From contig JAKANO010000009.1 in NCBI GenBank assembly GCA_021812385.1, positions 62,001-126,000 on the forward strand: 64,000 nt of DNA, written 5' to 3'. The stretch comes from Pseudomonadota bacterium. Lineage in GTDB: Bacteria > Pseudomonadota > Gammaproteobacteria > Burkholderiales > Thiobacteraceae. The notes beneath the pieces are model-generated. The model had not been told where the DNA came from. It made no database searches and worked only from the letters and a program-made list of their open reading frames with translations. A program made the position numbers and the translations under genes. Within the stretch, counting starts at the first letter, position 1, and each line of letters begins with the position of its first letter. Below are positions 52,077-61,710 of the stretch, piece by piece.

Positions 52077-54461
52077 GTGGACTCCATATCTGATTCATCC
52101 CCCAACACCGCTGCGCCTGGCTATCCGGGGATTTCGCCCACCTGGTGCAGCAGCGCCAAGGAAACCGTCGGCTGTTCTTTGGGGCCTTCGTGCGTGTGGT
52201 TCACCATCGGCGGCGGCATCGTCAACGAAGTGTTTTATCCGCGTATCGATATTCCGCAGATACGCGATCTCGGCTTTATCGTGGCCGACGACCAGGGATT
52301 CTGGGTAGAAGTGAAGCGCTTGCACAGCCATCAGTTGCTTTGGGCGGCGCAGGGCGTGCCGGCGGTAGAGATCCTGCATCGACATGAGCGCTTCACGCTC
52401 AGACTGCGCATCGCACCCGATCCGCTGCGCGACGTATTGCTGCTGGATATTCAACTCGAGGGCGATGCAAGCTTGCGGCCGTATGCCGTACTCGCGCCGC
52501 ATTTGGGCGGCACCGGCCACGACAACCAGGCAGAGGTGAATGCCTATCGCGGCCGTCGCGTGCTGTGGGCGGAACAAGGGCCCTTTGGCCTGGCATTGGC
52601 TGCGGTGGACAACAGCCAGCGCGATGTTTGGGGCCGCGCCAGCGCGGGCTATGTCGGCGCCAGCGATGGCTGGCAAGACTTCACGCGCCATAATCGCATG
52701 CAGTGGCAATACGCCAGCGCCGGCCCCGGCAACGTGGCGCTGATGGGCGAGCTGCCGCGCCAGGCAACGCTGGCCTTGGGCTTTGCCAGCAGTAAAGAAT
52801 CGGCCGCCACGCTGGCGATATCCGCGCTGCTGCAACCCTTCGATCAAGCTTGGCAACACCTGCTCGACGAGTGGTCGGTATGGCATCGCCGTTGCGAGGC
52901 GCAGTGCGATAGCCAGCGCGAAATCCCGGATGCGCTGCTCGAGCAATTCTATATTTCGGCCATGGTGCTGCGCGTGCACCAAGACAAAATCTATCCCGGT
53001 GCGATGGTGGCCAGCCTCAGCGTTCCCTGGGGCGACACCCGCGACGAACGCGGTGGTTACCACTTGGTGTGGCCGCGCGATTTGGTCGAGAGTGCCGGCG
53101 CATTGTTGGCATTGGGCGATGAAGACGAGGCGCGCAATATTTTGCGTTATCTCATCGCAACCCAGCATGCCGATGGACACTGGTATCAGAACCAGTGGCT
53201 CGGGGGAAAGCCGTTCTGGCAGGGCGAGCAGTTGGACGAGTCGGCTTTCCCGGTGCTGCTCGCGGCACGCTTGGCGGCGCAAAATGCGCTGCACGGCATT
53301 GCGGTTTCCGACATGATCGCGCGCGCCCTCGGCTTTATTGCGCGCAACGGGCCGATCAGCCAGCAGGATCGCTGGGAAGAAGATTCGGGGATCAATGCCT
53401 TCACCCTTTCGGTCTGCATCGCCGCCTTGGTGGAAGGGGCGGCGTGGCTGGAGCCCGATGCGCGGGCGTTTGCCCTCGCGTTGGCGGATTACTGGAACGC
53501 GCATATCGAGGAATGGACCGCGGTTTATGACACGGCGCTGGCGCGCCGCGTCGGTGTGCGCGGCTACTATATTCGTAATGCGCCGATGCAGCGCGAGCGC
53601 AATCCGCGCGCGCTATTGGATGTATTGCCGATCAAAAATCTGGCCCATGATCCGGGCTTGTCCGCGGAAGAGCAGGTCGGCGTCGATTGCCTGCAACTGG
53701 TGCGATTCGGGCTGCGCCGGGCCGATGACCCGCTGATTATCGAGAGCCTGCAGGTCATCGACGATTTGCTGAAAGTCGATACGCCAAGCGGGCCTTCCTG
53801 GCATCGCTATAACGGCGATGGCTATGGCGAACATGTCGATGGCGCGCCGTTCGACGGCGTGGGGCAGGGCCGCGCATGGCCGCTGCTGACCGGCGAACGC
53901 GGCCACTATGCGCTCGCTGCCGGCAAGGATCCCTTGCCCTACCTGGAAGCCATGGCCGCGATGAGCGGCGCGGGCGGCATGCTCCCGGAGCAAGTGTGGG
54001 ACAGCGCCCCGATTGCAGCGCGCGGGCTTTATCCGGGCCGCCCCAGCGGATCGAGCATGCCGCTGGTTTGGGCGCACGCCGAATTCATCAAGCTCTTGAT
54101 CTCCCGGCCGCTTGGCCATGCCTACGACCGTCCGCCCGCAACGTGGCAACGCTATCAGGGTAAGCGCCCCAGCATTCAGCGTGCGATTTGGTTGCCGCAG
54201 GCGCCGATTCAGAAAATCAGCATGGGGCAAACCTTGCTCATTTGCTTGTATGAAGCCAGCACCGTGCATTGGAGCATCGATGGCTGGCAAGCGCCGCAAG
54301 ACACCGCCACGCTGGATACCGGTCTTGGTTTGCACCTGGCGGAGATTGCGACCAAGGCATTGCTGTCCGGGCAGACCATCAATTTCACGTATCAGGCATC
54401 GGGCAGCGGCGCGTGGCTGGGCCACGACATTACGATCACGGTGGAAGCAGGTGAAACTTGA
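52077..54461 (+). CDS. Glucoamylase-like glycoside hydrolase family 15
   Basis: A 794-residue protein, no clear signal, so probably cytoplasmic. The N-terminal beta-sandwich is followed by the (alpha/alpha)6 barrel. Catalytic regions are YHLVWPRDLVESAG, RWEEDSGINAFTL (general acid Glu) and GMLPEQVWD (general base Glu), with GRAWPLLTGERGHYAL. It releases glucose from alpha-1,4 (or trehalose-like) glucans. The GTG start at 52077 follows zwf by 21 bases, linking glucan use to the pentose phosphate route. Confidence 0.9.
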   Translation: MDSISDSSPNTAAPGYPGISPTWCSSAKETVGCSLGPSCVWFTIGGGIVNEVFYPRIDIPQIRDLGFIVADDQGFWVEVKRLHSHQLLWAAQGVPAVEILHRHERFTLRLRIAPDPLRDVLLLDIQLEGDASLRPYAVLAPHLGGTGHDNQAEVNAYRGRRVLWAEQGPFGLALAAVDNSQRDVWGRASAGYVGASDGWQDFTRHNRMQWQYASAGPGNVALMGELPRQATLALGFASSKESAATLAISALLQPFDQAWQHLLDEWSVWHRRCEAQCDSQREIPDALLEQFYISAMVLRVHQDKIYPGAMVASLSVPWGDTRDERGGYHLVWPRDLVESAGALLALGDEDEARNILRYLIATQHADGHWYQNQWLGGKPFWQGEQLDESAFPVLLAARLAAQNALHGIAVSDMIARALGFIARNGPISQQDRWEEDSGINAFTLSVCIAALVEGAAWLEPDARAFALALADYWNAHIEEWTAVYDTALARRVGVRGYYIRNAPMQRERNPRALLDVLPIKNLAHDPGLSAEEQVGVDCLQLVRFGLRRADDPLIIESLQVIDDLLKVDTPSGPSWHRYNGDGYGEHVDGAPFDGVGQGRAWPLLTGERGHYALAAGKDPLPYLEAMAAMSGAGGMLPEQVWDSAPIAARGLYPGRPSGSSMPLVWAHAEFIKLLISRPLGHAYDRPPATWQRYQGKRPSIQRAIWLPQAPIQKISMGQTLLICLYEASTVHWSIDGWQAPQDTATLDTGLGLHLAEIATKALLSGQTINFTYQASGSGAWLGHDITITVEAGET

Positions 54462-54488
54462 TTTGCAACGCGCGAGCGCCACGCAAGC

Positions 54489-55175
54489 TCAAATCAAGCC
54501 GGATGCAATATTGATGGTCAAGGCCACCAAGGTGGTATTGAAAAAGAACGCCAAGACGCAATGCACCAACCCGGTTCGGCGCATCGCGCGGCTGGTGAAA
54601 CTGATGTCGGCTGTTTGGGCGGAAGTGCCGATCACGCAGGCGAAATACAGAAAATCGCTATAGTCGGGCGTGGGCGCATTGGGAAATTCCAGCCCGCCGG
54701 AATTGCCGCGCGCCTGCGCCGCATAGAAGTCATGCGCATAGTGCAGCGCAAACATCACCTGCGTGAACGCCCAGGAAGAAAGGATCGTCAGCACCGCGAG
54801 CGCGATGTGGGCGTAGCGCAGCGCGCCGTGCATGTCCTTGGCCACCGCCAGTTGCGCAACGATCGCGCCGATGGACACGATGGCCGCGACGATCACCATC
54901 CCCAGCACGACAAATTTGCCGTCGTCTTGCGCGATGGCGCGGCTGCGCATTTTTTCATGCGTTGCCCAAAACATCATGCGCATGGCGAACAGCAAATACA
55001 GCCATGCCCCCACATTCCAGCCGATGATGGCGCGCGTGACTGCGTGAAACGCCCAGGAGCGCGGTAAAAACAAGATCACCAGCACGCCGATCAGAATCGA
55101 AATGAATAGCCGGGGCCGCGCAAGAATAAAGCGGATGAAAGTGGGGCGGCGGGGTGCGCTAGAGATAGTGGTCAT
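54489..55175 (-). CDS. DUF1345 integral membrane protein
   Basis: The 228-residue protein has about six hydrophobic segments. [27 protein letters not shown], the middle [21 protein letters not shown] and the later [22 protein letters not shown] are the family pattern. No function is established. It is convergent with the GH15 gene (27-base gap). Confidence 0.88.
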   Translation of the reverse strand: MTTISSAPRRPTFIRFILARPRLFISILIGVLVILFLPRSWAFHAVTRAIIGWNVGAWLYLLFAMRMMFWATHEKMRSRAIAQDDGKFVVLGMVIVAAIVSIGAIVAQLAVAKDMHGALRYAHIALAVLTILSSWAFTQVMFALHYAHDFYAAQARGNSGGLEFPNAPTPDYSDFLYFACVIGTSAQTADISFTSRAMRRTGLVHCVLAFFFNTTLVALTINIASGLI

Positions 55176-55302
55176 AGAAAAGTGGACTTGGTTTCACCAT
55201 GGTAAAGCACGATTACGAAAGCGTTTGAATTGCGGCGCAGCCACATTGCCCATCTTTGCTGAATCAGGAAGCGCAGTCAAATGCACGCCTATCCATCGCG
55301 CG

Positions 55303-56508
55303 TTATCTAAGCGATGGAGCGCGTGGTCGCCGCATCAAGCCCACGAGCGCGATCACACAAAAAGCCGCGCCGGCATAGAAGGTGGCGATTGCGCCCAAAC
55401 GATCCCACAGCAAGCCGGCCAATGCGCTGGCGATGAGCAGGGCGACGCCGCTGACCAAATTGAAAAATCCATAAGCCGTGCCGCGCAAATCCGCGGGCGC
55501 GGTGTCGGCCACCATGGTGGCGAGCAAGCCTTGGGTGATGCCCATGTGGACGCCCCACAGCGCCACGCCGCCGAGCACTACCCACCAGTGGTCGTTAATG
55601 CCCAGCACAAGATCGGCGGCGATCAGCACCACCAGGCCCAGCGCCAGCAATTTGCCATGGCTCATGCGGTCGGACAGTTTGCCGAAAGGGTAGGCCGATA
55701 GCGCATAGATCAGGTTCATGGCGACCATGACCAGCGGCACCAGCGCGACGGGGATGCCGCCTTGCTGCGCACGCAACACCAAGAATGCTTCGCTGAAGCG
55801 CGCCAGCGCGAACACCGCGCCAATCCCCACCACCCACCAATAGCCAGTCCCCAGGCGCTTGAGGTTTTCGCGGCGAATCGGGTTGCTGCGCTTTTCAGGG
55901 CGCGGATGCTCCGGTTCGCGCAAGCCGAAAAACAGCAGCGCGACGGCCATCAGGCCGGGAATCACGGCGACCCAAAACACCGCGCGAAAATCATTCGACC
56001 ACAGCAGCATCAAGCCCACCGCCAGCAGCGGACCGAGGAAGGCGCCGACGGTGTCGAGCGCCTGGCGCAGGCCAAAAGCCGCGCCGCGCATATGCGCCGG
56101 CGTGATATCCGCTACCAAGGCGTCGCGCGGCGCGCCGCGCATGCCTTTGCCGACACGATCCAGCAGGCGGGCGGTGAGCACTAGGCCGATGCCGGGTGCG
56201 ATGGCAAACAGCGGCTTGGTGAGCGCGCCCAGCGCATAGCCGAACAAGGCCAGGCCTTTGCGCTTGCCGAGATAATCGCTTAATGCGCCGGAGAATATTT
56301 TTACGATGAGTGCCGTGGATTCTGCCAAGCCCTCGACCAAACCGACCGTGAAGGCGCTGCTGCCGAGCGTGGTGACCATGAATAAAGGCAGCAGGCTGTG
56401 TATCATTTCCGAAGAAACATCCATCAGCAGACTGACCATGCCTAGCACCCACACGCCTGGCGGCATCTGGCTCAATGTGGTGCGGATTTTGTGCTCGCTA
56501 TCGCTCAT
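55303..56508 (-). CDS. Major facilitator superfamily transporter
   Basis: A 401-residue protein with 12 hydrophobic segments. SLLMDVSSEMIHSLLPLFM is typical of a group near YajR and FsR-like exporters, followed by GLAESTALIVKIFSGALSDYLGKRK and RVGKGMRGAPRDALVAD. The ATG at 56508 is preferred over a TTG 15 bases upstream. It is divergent from the zinc peptidase gene. Substrate unknown. Confidence 0.88.
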   Translation of the reverse strand: MSDSEHKIRTTLSQMPPGVWVLGMVSLLMDVSSEMIHSLLPLFMVTTLGSSAFTVGLVEGLAESTALIVKIFSGALSDYLGKRKGLALFGYALGALTKPLFAIAPGIGLVLTARLLDRVGKGMRGAPRDALVADITPAHMRGAAFGLRQALDTVGAFLGPLLAVGLMLLWSNDFRAVFWVAVIPGLMAVALLFFGLREPEHPRPEKRSNPIRRENLKRLGTGYWWVVGIGAVFALARFSEAFLVLRAQQGGIPVALVPLVMVAMNLIYALSAYPFGKLSDRMSHGKLLALGLVVLIAADLVLGINDHWWVVLGGVALWGVHMGITQGLLATMVADTAPADLRGTAYGFFNLVSGVALLIASALAGLLWDRLGAIATFYAGAAFCVIALVGLMRRPRAPSLR

Positions 56509-56642
56509 CTTGTGTCGGCTCAATGCCCTTTATTGCTGCTAACATAGCGCTTCATTCGCATGCCTCATGAAGCCACCTTAATGTAGCACAGGGCATCCAA
56601 GCTCAGTAAGGACGGCAAGCCTATTGATTGGAAGGGAACACG

Positions 56643-57518
56643 ATGAGACTCGATGATGAACGCGAAAGCGACAACGTAGAAGACCGGCGCGGCGAAAGCC
56701 CCGGCGCAGGCTTTAATCTGGGCGCAGGCCACTTCGGCCTCGGCGGCATCGTGTTGGCGCTGGTCGTCAGCTATTTCACCGGCATCAACCCATCGACCTT
56801 GCTCAGCCTGGTTTCCGGCGGCTCGCCCCAAATAGCCTCGCAGCCAGCGCCCGCGCACAAGCCGCCGGCCAATGACGAGATGGCGACCTTCGTTTCCAAG
56901 GTGCTGGCCGATACCGAAGATACTTGGCAAGTCATCTTCCGCGAAACCAACCACACTTATCGCGATCCAAAGTTAGTGTTGTTTACGGGCGCAACGCAAA
57001 CGGCTTGCGGCGCCGGCCAAGCGGCGATGGGACCCTTTTATTGCCCTTTGGACGAGAAGGTTTATATCGATCTCGCTTTCTACCAGGAATTGAAAGATCG
57101 CTTTCAGGCGCCGGGAGAGTTCGCCGAAGCCTATGTGATCGCGCATGAGGTGGGGCATCATGTGCAGAAGCTGTTGGGCATTTCCGACAAAGTGCATAGC
57201 GCGCAAGAGCGCGCGGGCAGCCAGGCGCAGGCCAATGCGCTATCGGTACGCTTGGAATTGCAAGCCGATTGCTTTGCCGGTGTGTGGGGTAATCGCGCCG
57301 ACAGCATGAAACACATCATCGAGCCCGGTGAAATCGATCAAGCCCTGAAAGCGGCGACGGCGATTGGCGATGATCATTTACAGCAGCAGGCGCAGGGCAC
57401 CATTCGGCCGGAAACCTTCACGCATGGCTCATCGGCACAGCGCGTGCTCTGGTTTAAGCGCGGCATGGAAACGGGACAACCGTCGCAATGCAATACCTTC
57501 AGTGTGCAGCGTCTTTGA
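56643..57518 (+). CDS. Neutral zinc metallopeptidase (YpfJ-like)
   Basis: The 291-residue protein belongs to PF04228. A transmembrane segment (GIVLALVVSYFTG) follows a basic/acidic N-terminus; the catalytic domain has FCPLD-like FYCPLDEKVYIDL, AYVIAHEVGHHVQKLLG (HExxH) and LELQADCFAGVW. It is anchored in the inner membrane. GGAAGGGA precedes the ATG at 56643. The 34-base gap to fpr suggests co-transcription. Confidence 0.92.
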   Translation: MRLDDERESDNVEDRRGESPGAGFNLGAGHFGLGGIVLALVVSYFTGINPSTLLSLVSGGSPQIASQPAPAHKPPANDEMATFVSKVLADTEDTWQVIFRETNHTYRDPKLVLFTGATQTACGAGQAAMGPFYCPLDEKVYIDLAFYQELKDRFQAPGEFAEAYVIAHEVGHHVQKLLGISDKVHSAQERAGSQAQANALSVRLELQADCFAGVWGNRADSMKHIIEPGEIDQALKAATAIGDDHLQQQAQGTIRPETFTHGSSAQRVLWFKRGMETGQPSQCNTFSVQRL

Positions 57519-57552
57519 GGTGCTGCCCCTAAATTTTAAGGATAAATTCACC

Positions 57553-58302
57553 ATGGCATACACCGAACAGCGCGTGACCTCGATCCGCAAATGGTCTGAC
57601 AAGACCTTCAGCTTCACCACCACCCGCCCCGCCGATTTTCAGTTCGAGAATGGCGAGTTCGTCACGCTGGGCTTGCGTCACGAGGGCAAGCTCATCGCGC
57701 GCGCCTATTCCATCGTCTCGTGCAACGACGCCGATTATTTGGAGTTCCTCAGCATCCATGTGCCGGATGGCCCGCTCACCAGCCGCTTAGTGCAGGTGCG
57801 CGAAGGCGAAGGCGTGTTGATCAATAGCAAGGCGACCGGTTCGCTGACGCTAAAATATGTGCAGCCCGGCCGCAATCTATACCTGCTGGCAACGGGTACG
57901 GGGCTTGCGCCCTTTATTTCGCTGATTTGCGATCCCGAGTTGTACCAGCGTTACGAAAAAGTTGTGCTGGTGCACACGGTGCGGACGCAGGTCGAGTTGG
58001 CGTATCGGAATGAGATCAAGGCGCTATCCAATGCGCGTTTGTTGTATGTGCCAACGGTGACGCGCGAGCCGTTCGAAACGACGCAGCGCGTCACGGACTT
58101 GTTCATTTCCGGTGCGCTGTTTTCCAAGCTGGGTCTTCCGCCAGCCGATCCGGAATTCGACCGCGTCATGATCTGCGGCAACCCGCACATGTTGCAGGAA
58201 ATGCGTGCCTACCTGGAAGCGCATGGCTGGACCATGACCAGCCACAAGGGCGTCGGCAATTTCACCGTAGAGAAGGCTTTCGTGCTGCACAACGAGGACT
58301 GA
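57553..58302 (+). CDS. fpr: Ferredoxin-NADP reductase
   Basis: The 249-residue protein has the bacterial FNR pattern: FENGEFVTLGL and ARAYSIVSCNDADYLEFLSI (FAD site RAYS), then GTGLAPFISLI (NADP site) and MICGNPHMLQEM. The C-terminus ends in NFTVEKAFVLHNED. The ATG at 57553 with AAGGA before it is the start. It exchanges electrons between NADPH and ferredoxin/flavodoxin. Confidence 0.95.
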   Translation: MAYTEQRVTSIRKWSDKTFSFTTTRPADFQFENGEFVTLGLRHEGKLIARAYSIVSCNDADYLEFLSIHVPDGPLTSRLVQVREGEGVLINSKATGSLTLKYVQPGRNLYLLATGTGLAPFISLICDPELYQRYEKVVLVHTVRTQVELAYRNEIKALSNARLLYVPTVTREPFETTQRVTDLFISGALFSKLGLPPADPEFDRVMICGNPHMLQEMRAYLEAHGWTMTSHKGVGNFTVEKAFVLHNED

Positions 58303-58345
58303 TCGGGGGTCATTCAGTCTTGCGTGTGGCTTGGCGGTCAGGGCA

Positions 58346-59242
58346 TTAATCGTCGGCGCGTAATAAGCCGTGATATTCGTAAATCTTCGTCACCGTATCG
58401 CTCAGCATAAAATCCAGCAGGGTTTTGCCCCACACGCCGCCATCGCCCACCAAGCCGCTACTGAAATAGCTGATGTCGCAGATCTGATTGCCCAGAGAGC
58501 CAACGGGCCAAACAAAATCGAAGTATTCCGGAAAAATGCGCTGATAGCGCAGCGCCAAGTGGTAAAACACCAAGGCCGCATCGGCCTGTTGATTCAAAAT
58601 AAATTGCGGTGCTTCGCGGTGATGAATGGATTCGCCATACACCAGCTTCGCAGGATCGGGCTGCCCCGGCGCATGCGCCAGAAAATCCAAGGCAATGCCT
58701 TTTTGCAGCGCCAGCCGCCGCAAGCAATCGGTGTAAATTTGATTGCTCACTTTTTCGGTAATGGGGTTGGATAAGAACAAACGCACATCGGGGCGCAGCA
58801 AGTCGCTAATGCCGGTAATGCCTTTCGGGTTGTCGCGACGCACCAGTAACACCACGCCTTGGCTGCGCATGAACGGGCGATAGCCTTGCATATAGCCATC
58901 CTGCACCAGCGATTCCAATACGGCGGGCGGGCTGATAAATACGTGCGGCGTGACGCTCAGGCGGAAATTGCCGATTGCAAGGCCGCCGCCGCGCAACATT
59001 TCCGTCGCGATGCGGGGTGGAGTGGTGGTGTAAAAAATCTCGCCCACTTCGGGGTGGGCGAGAGAGAAGGCGTGCAAGGTTTCTTGCAGCGCCATGTGGT
59101 GATTGCCGTCGGAAAATACCACCAAGCGCGCCTGCACCGGATCGCCATGCAAATCCAAGCGCAGGCTTTCGTTTTGCCTGTAGCTGGGCAGTGTGCGATC
59201 CAGCCCGGTTGCCAGTTCGACCGGCCAATTCAACCAAGTCAT
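58346..59242 (-). CDS. Periplasmic-binding-protein-fold protein without signal peptide
   Basis: The 298-residue protein has the two-lobe binding-protein pattern (ARLVVFSDGNHHMALQETL; VVLLVRRDNPKGITGISDL; ADAALVFYHLALRYQ), closest in plan to ModA-like proteins. There is no signal peptide or lipobox: it starts MTWLNWPVELATGL. So it is probably cytoplasmic or not exported by Sec. It is 15 bases after the DUF3604 gene on the same strand, the last of a four-gene set. The ligand is unknown. Confidence 0.65.
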   Translation of the reverse strand: MTWLNWPVELATGLDRTLPSYRQNESLRLDLHGDPVQARLVVFSDGNHHMALQETLHAFSLAHPEVGEIFYTTTPPRIATEMLRGGGLAIGNFRLSVTPHVFISPPAVLESLVQDGYMQGYRPFMRSQGVVLLVRRDNPKGITGISDLLRPDVRLFLSNPITEKVSNQIYTDCLRRLALQKGIALDFLAHAPGQPDPAKLVYGESIHHREAPQFILNQQADAALVFYHLALRYQRIFPEYFDFVWPVGSLGNQICDISYFSSGLVGDGGVWGKTLLDFMLSDTVTKIYEYHGLLRADD

Positions 59243-59257
59243 ACAGTGCGATGCTTT

Positions 59258-61642
59258 CTATTCAAAAGTCATGAACAAAGCGGAAGTCCACACTTTAGCA
59301 TCGTCGACCTGGCGGCCGAAGAAATACACCGGTCGATGGCTGTGCGGGCCATTGTGTGGGTCGATGTTGAGTGTGCCGCTCACTTCGCGCGGCGCGGGTG
59401 ACTCGCTCATGCGTTCGAAGCCCAGAAACATTTCTACGCCCGGCAAGTCTTTCTTCAGGCGCGCGGCTTCGAGCAACTCCGCCCCGGTGAATTCCCATTC
59501 GAATGTCGGACAGTGCACGAACGGATTGCCTTTCAGGGGGTCGCCGACTTTTACATAGCCATCGATCGTTCCCACAATTTTAATTTTCGCGGTTTTAAGA
59601 TGCGAGACATCGATCTCGATGGCGTCCACATCGCCATAGGTATCGCTGCGGAAGCCGATGGTGGTGGCGCTCTCGCGCCAGCAGGTTTCCTCGCGATGCT
59701 CGAAGCCCAGGCCTTGGAAATCGTTGATCACCGCATTGGTGATGGTGACCGTGCCTTTCCAGATGGCCCAGCGGTAACGATCCTTGACGCGCGCGCCGCC
59801 CCAGCGGAAGCGCACTTTGCGCTCGGAGTAGCCCAACTCCTGTTGCAGATCGCGGCGCCAGATTTCGCCGGTGTGATCCAGCGCGACGATTTCATCCCAG
59901 CCGCTATCGCCGAGAAAGCGATACGCGATCGTGGCCGGGCCCTTGTGCTTGAACTCGTCGCCCATGATGTGATCGCCGCAGCTGATCATGCCGTAGCTGC
60001 GCTCGCCGGTGGAAGCGAAGGTATGGCGTGCACGCAAGTTGGCGGCGATATCCTTGCGCGTGAGCGAGGGCGAAATCACACCGCTCATGCCGCCCTTGGT
60101 GCCGAACACCGCCGTGCCCGGCACGCCGCCGCCGCAACGGCCGCGATGCTCGTCGCCTGCCATGGTGGCGCCGATTTTGTAGCCGCGCTCCATTGCTTCT
60201 TGATACAACCAGCCGAAGTGCCCCCAACTCGAACCGATTTCGATCAGGCGCTCCAGCTTCGGATAATGCCAATCCAGGATGCAGCGCCGCCCGCCCACAT
60301 GCGGAATCAGCAAATGTCCCTCGGGGTCCTTGGCGTAGGCCGCCCACAGTTCTTCCAGCGGCCAAGCGCCGGGCTCCACGCCGCCGCCCTTGGTGTCTTC
60401 GTTCCAGTCCACCGAGCGCACATGCTCGCCGGTCTTGAGGAAAGGGAATTCAGGATCGTGATCGTGCAGGAACACCACATTGTGATCGCCGCCGGCGCAG
60501 GAGCTGCCGCACCACTCGGTGCCGGGATAGGCGACGAAGCTGCCGTCTTTGGTGATCTGACGGATCAATTCGACGGTCTTTTGCCAGCGCTCGGTGGTGA
60601 TATTGAAATCGTTGTGCGCGAAGGCCAGCACGTCGAGGCCGGTCACGTCGCGACCATAGGTCAGGTTATACGTGGTGGAGTTGGTGCCGATGGTGTCCTC
60701 GGAGTGCACATGCAAATCGCAGTAGTAGATGCGCGGCGCTTTCAGGTTTTTGTCGACGGTCACGTAGAACGTCGCCGGCTTGACCCAAGGATGCTCCGGC
60801 AAGTGCGCGGTCACGGCCAGCTCGCCCGCGTGCTGCGTCGGCAGGTCTTCCAGCAGCAGCACGGCCCAGTTTTTATCCGCCAGCTTCGCGGTCTTTTCGT
60901 ACACCGGCTTGCCGTCCAGGGTCGCCGTCACCACGACCGTATCCGGCCGGTCGCGGCAGGTGTTGCCCCACTCGTCTTCGGTGCGCAGTCGCAAGGGGAA
61001 TTTCTCGCCGCCGCGCACGATGCGCGAGCCGGCCCACTGCAATTGCGCCGGCGCGCCCGGCACGATCTGGATCACCAGATCCTGGCCCACGGCGGCGAAG
61101 CGCGAGGTGCCGAGCGGATCGACATAGCAGCGGATCTTGAAATTTTCTTCGACGAAGGTCTGCACGCGCGTGCCCGCGCCGCCGAAGCGGCGGTCGCCCA
61201 GGCGAATCACGATGTGGTCGCCGGCCTTGAGGTAGCCATCGAAGGTGTCGACGATGACCGCCTTCTGGAAGGGACGCTCATGGCCCTTCTGGTCGAAGCG
61301 CACGCTGAGCTTCTGCACCGTCGCCGGGCTCTGGCCCGGCAGGGTGGGGCTGGCATGGTATTCGGCCGAAATAAAATTTGCGCCGGCGGGTTCGGTGTTT
61401 TGAAACAAGGCCCAGTCGGAATAGAAACGAAACGTCGCTTTAAACCAGGATCCATCCGCCATGCCGGATGCGCCGAGCGTGTAGTCGATCACGATTTCCT
61501 GCCAGGAACCGGCGACGATGGTTTCGACATTGCAGCTGACCGATCCCAGAAAGGGCATGTCCTTGGTCATGGCGTACAAGCCCGGCGGCGCGGTGTAATC
61601 GCCGAGCGTTTTCTTCAATTCTTCAGTGGTCATTTTCTTCAT
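59258..61642 (-). CDS. DUF3604 (PHP-like) hydrolase, cytoplasmic
   Basis: The 794-residue protein has an N-terminal beta-rich part (~300 residues) and then a PHP-like metal site region starting YYCDLHVHSEDTIGT (309-314). It goes on with PGTEWC, HVGGRRCILDW and MAGDEHRGRCGGG. No signal peptide is present. AGAGAG precedes the ATG at 61642. The DUF3604 group is not characterised; the metal-ligand layout suggests a phosphoesterase or amidase. It lies between the DASS transporter (with a terminator) and the binding-protein-like gene. Confidence 0.85.
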   Translation of the reverse strand: MKKMTTEELKKTLGDYTAPPGLYAMTKDMPFLGSVSCNVETIVAGSWQEIVIDYTLGASGMADGSWFKATFRFYSDWALFQNTEPAGANFISAEYHASPTLPGQSPATVQKLSVRFDQKGHERPFQKAVIVDTFDGYLKAGDHIVIRLGDRRFGGAGTRVQTFVEENFKIRCYVDPLGTSRFAAVGQDLVIQIVPGAPAQLQWAGSRIVRGGEKFPLRLRTEDEWGNTCRDRPDTVVVTATLDGKPVYEKTAKLADKNWAVLLLEDLPTQHAGELAVTAHLPEHPWVKPATFYVTVDKNLKAPRIYYCDLHVHSEDTIGTNSTTYNLTYGRDVTGLDVLAFAHNDFNITTERWQKTVELIRQITKDGSFVAYPGTEWCGSSCAGGDHNVVFLHDHDPEFPFLKTGEHVRSVDWNEDTKGGGVEPGAWPLEELWAAYAKDPEGHLLIPHVGGRRCILDWHYPKLERLIEIGSSWGHFGWLYQEAMERGYKIGATMAGDEHRGRCGGGVPGTAVFGTKGGMSGVISPSLTRKDIAANLRARHTFASTGERSYGMISCGDHIMGDEFKHKGPATIAYRFLGDSGWDEIVALDHTGEIWRRDLQQELGYSERKVRFRWGGARVKDRYRWAIWKGTVTITNAVINDFQGLGFEHREETCWRESATTIGFRSDTYGDVDAIEIDVSHLKTAKIKIVGTIDGYVKVGDPLKGNPFVHCPTFEWEFTGAELLEAARLKKDLPGVEMFLGFERMSESPAPREVSGTLNIDPHNGPHSHRPVYFFGRQVDDAKVWTSALFMTFE

Positions 61643-61670
61643 AATGGCTCTCTGCTAGTTATCGATGACG

Positions 61671-61702
61671 AAAAAAAGCCCGGCCAGTTTCCCGGCCAGG
61701 CT
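61671..61702 (-). terminator. Rho-independent terminator after the DASS transporter
   Basis: Read on the minus strand, AGCCTGGCC and GGCCGGGCT pair (one G.T) around an 8-base loop and are followed by a run of T. It would limit transcription into the DUF3604 gene but not necessarily stop it. Confidence 0.8.
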
Positions 61703-61710
61703 GGATTTAC

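Noticed and set aside
57364-57552. 63-residue upstream extension of fpr
   Set aside because: It lies inside the zinc peptidase gene in another frame; the ATG at 57553 has a ribosome site and gives the normal FNR length.
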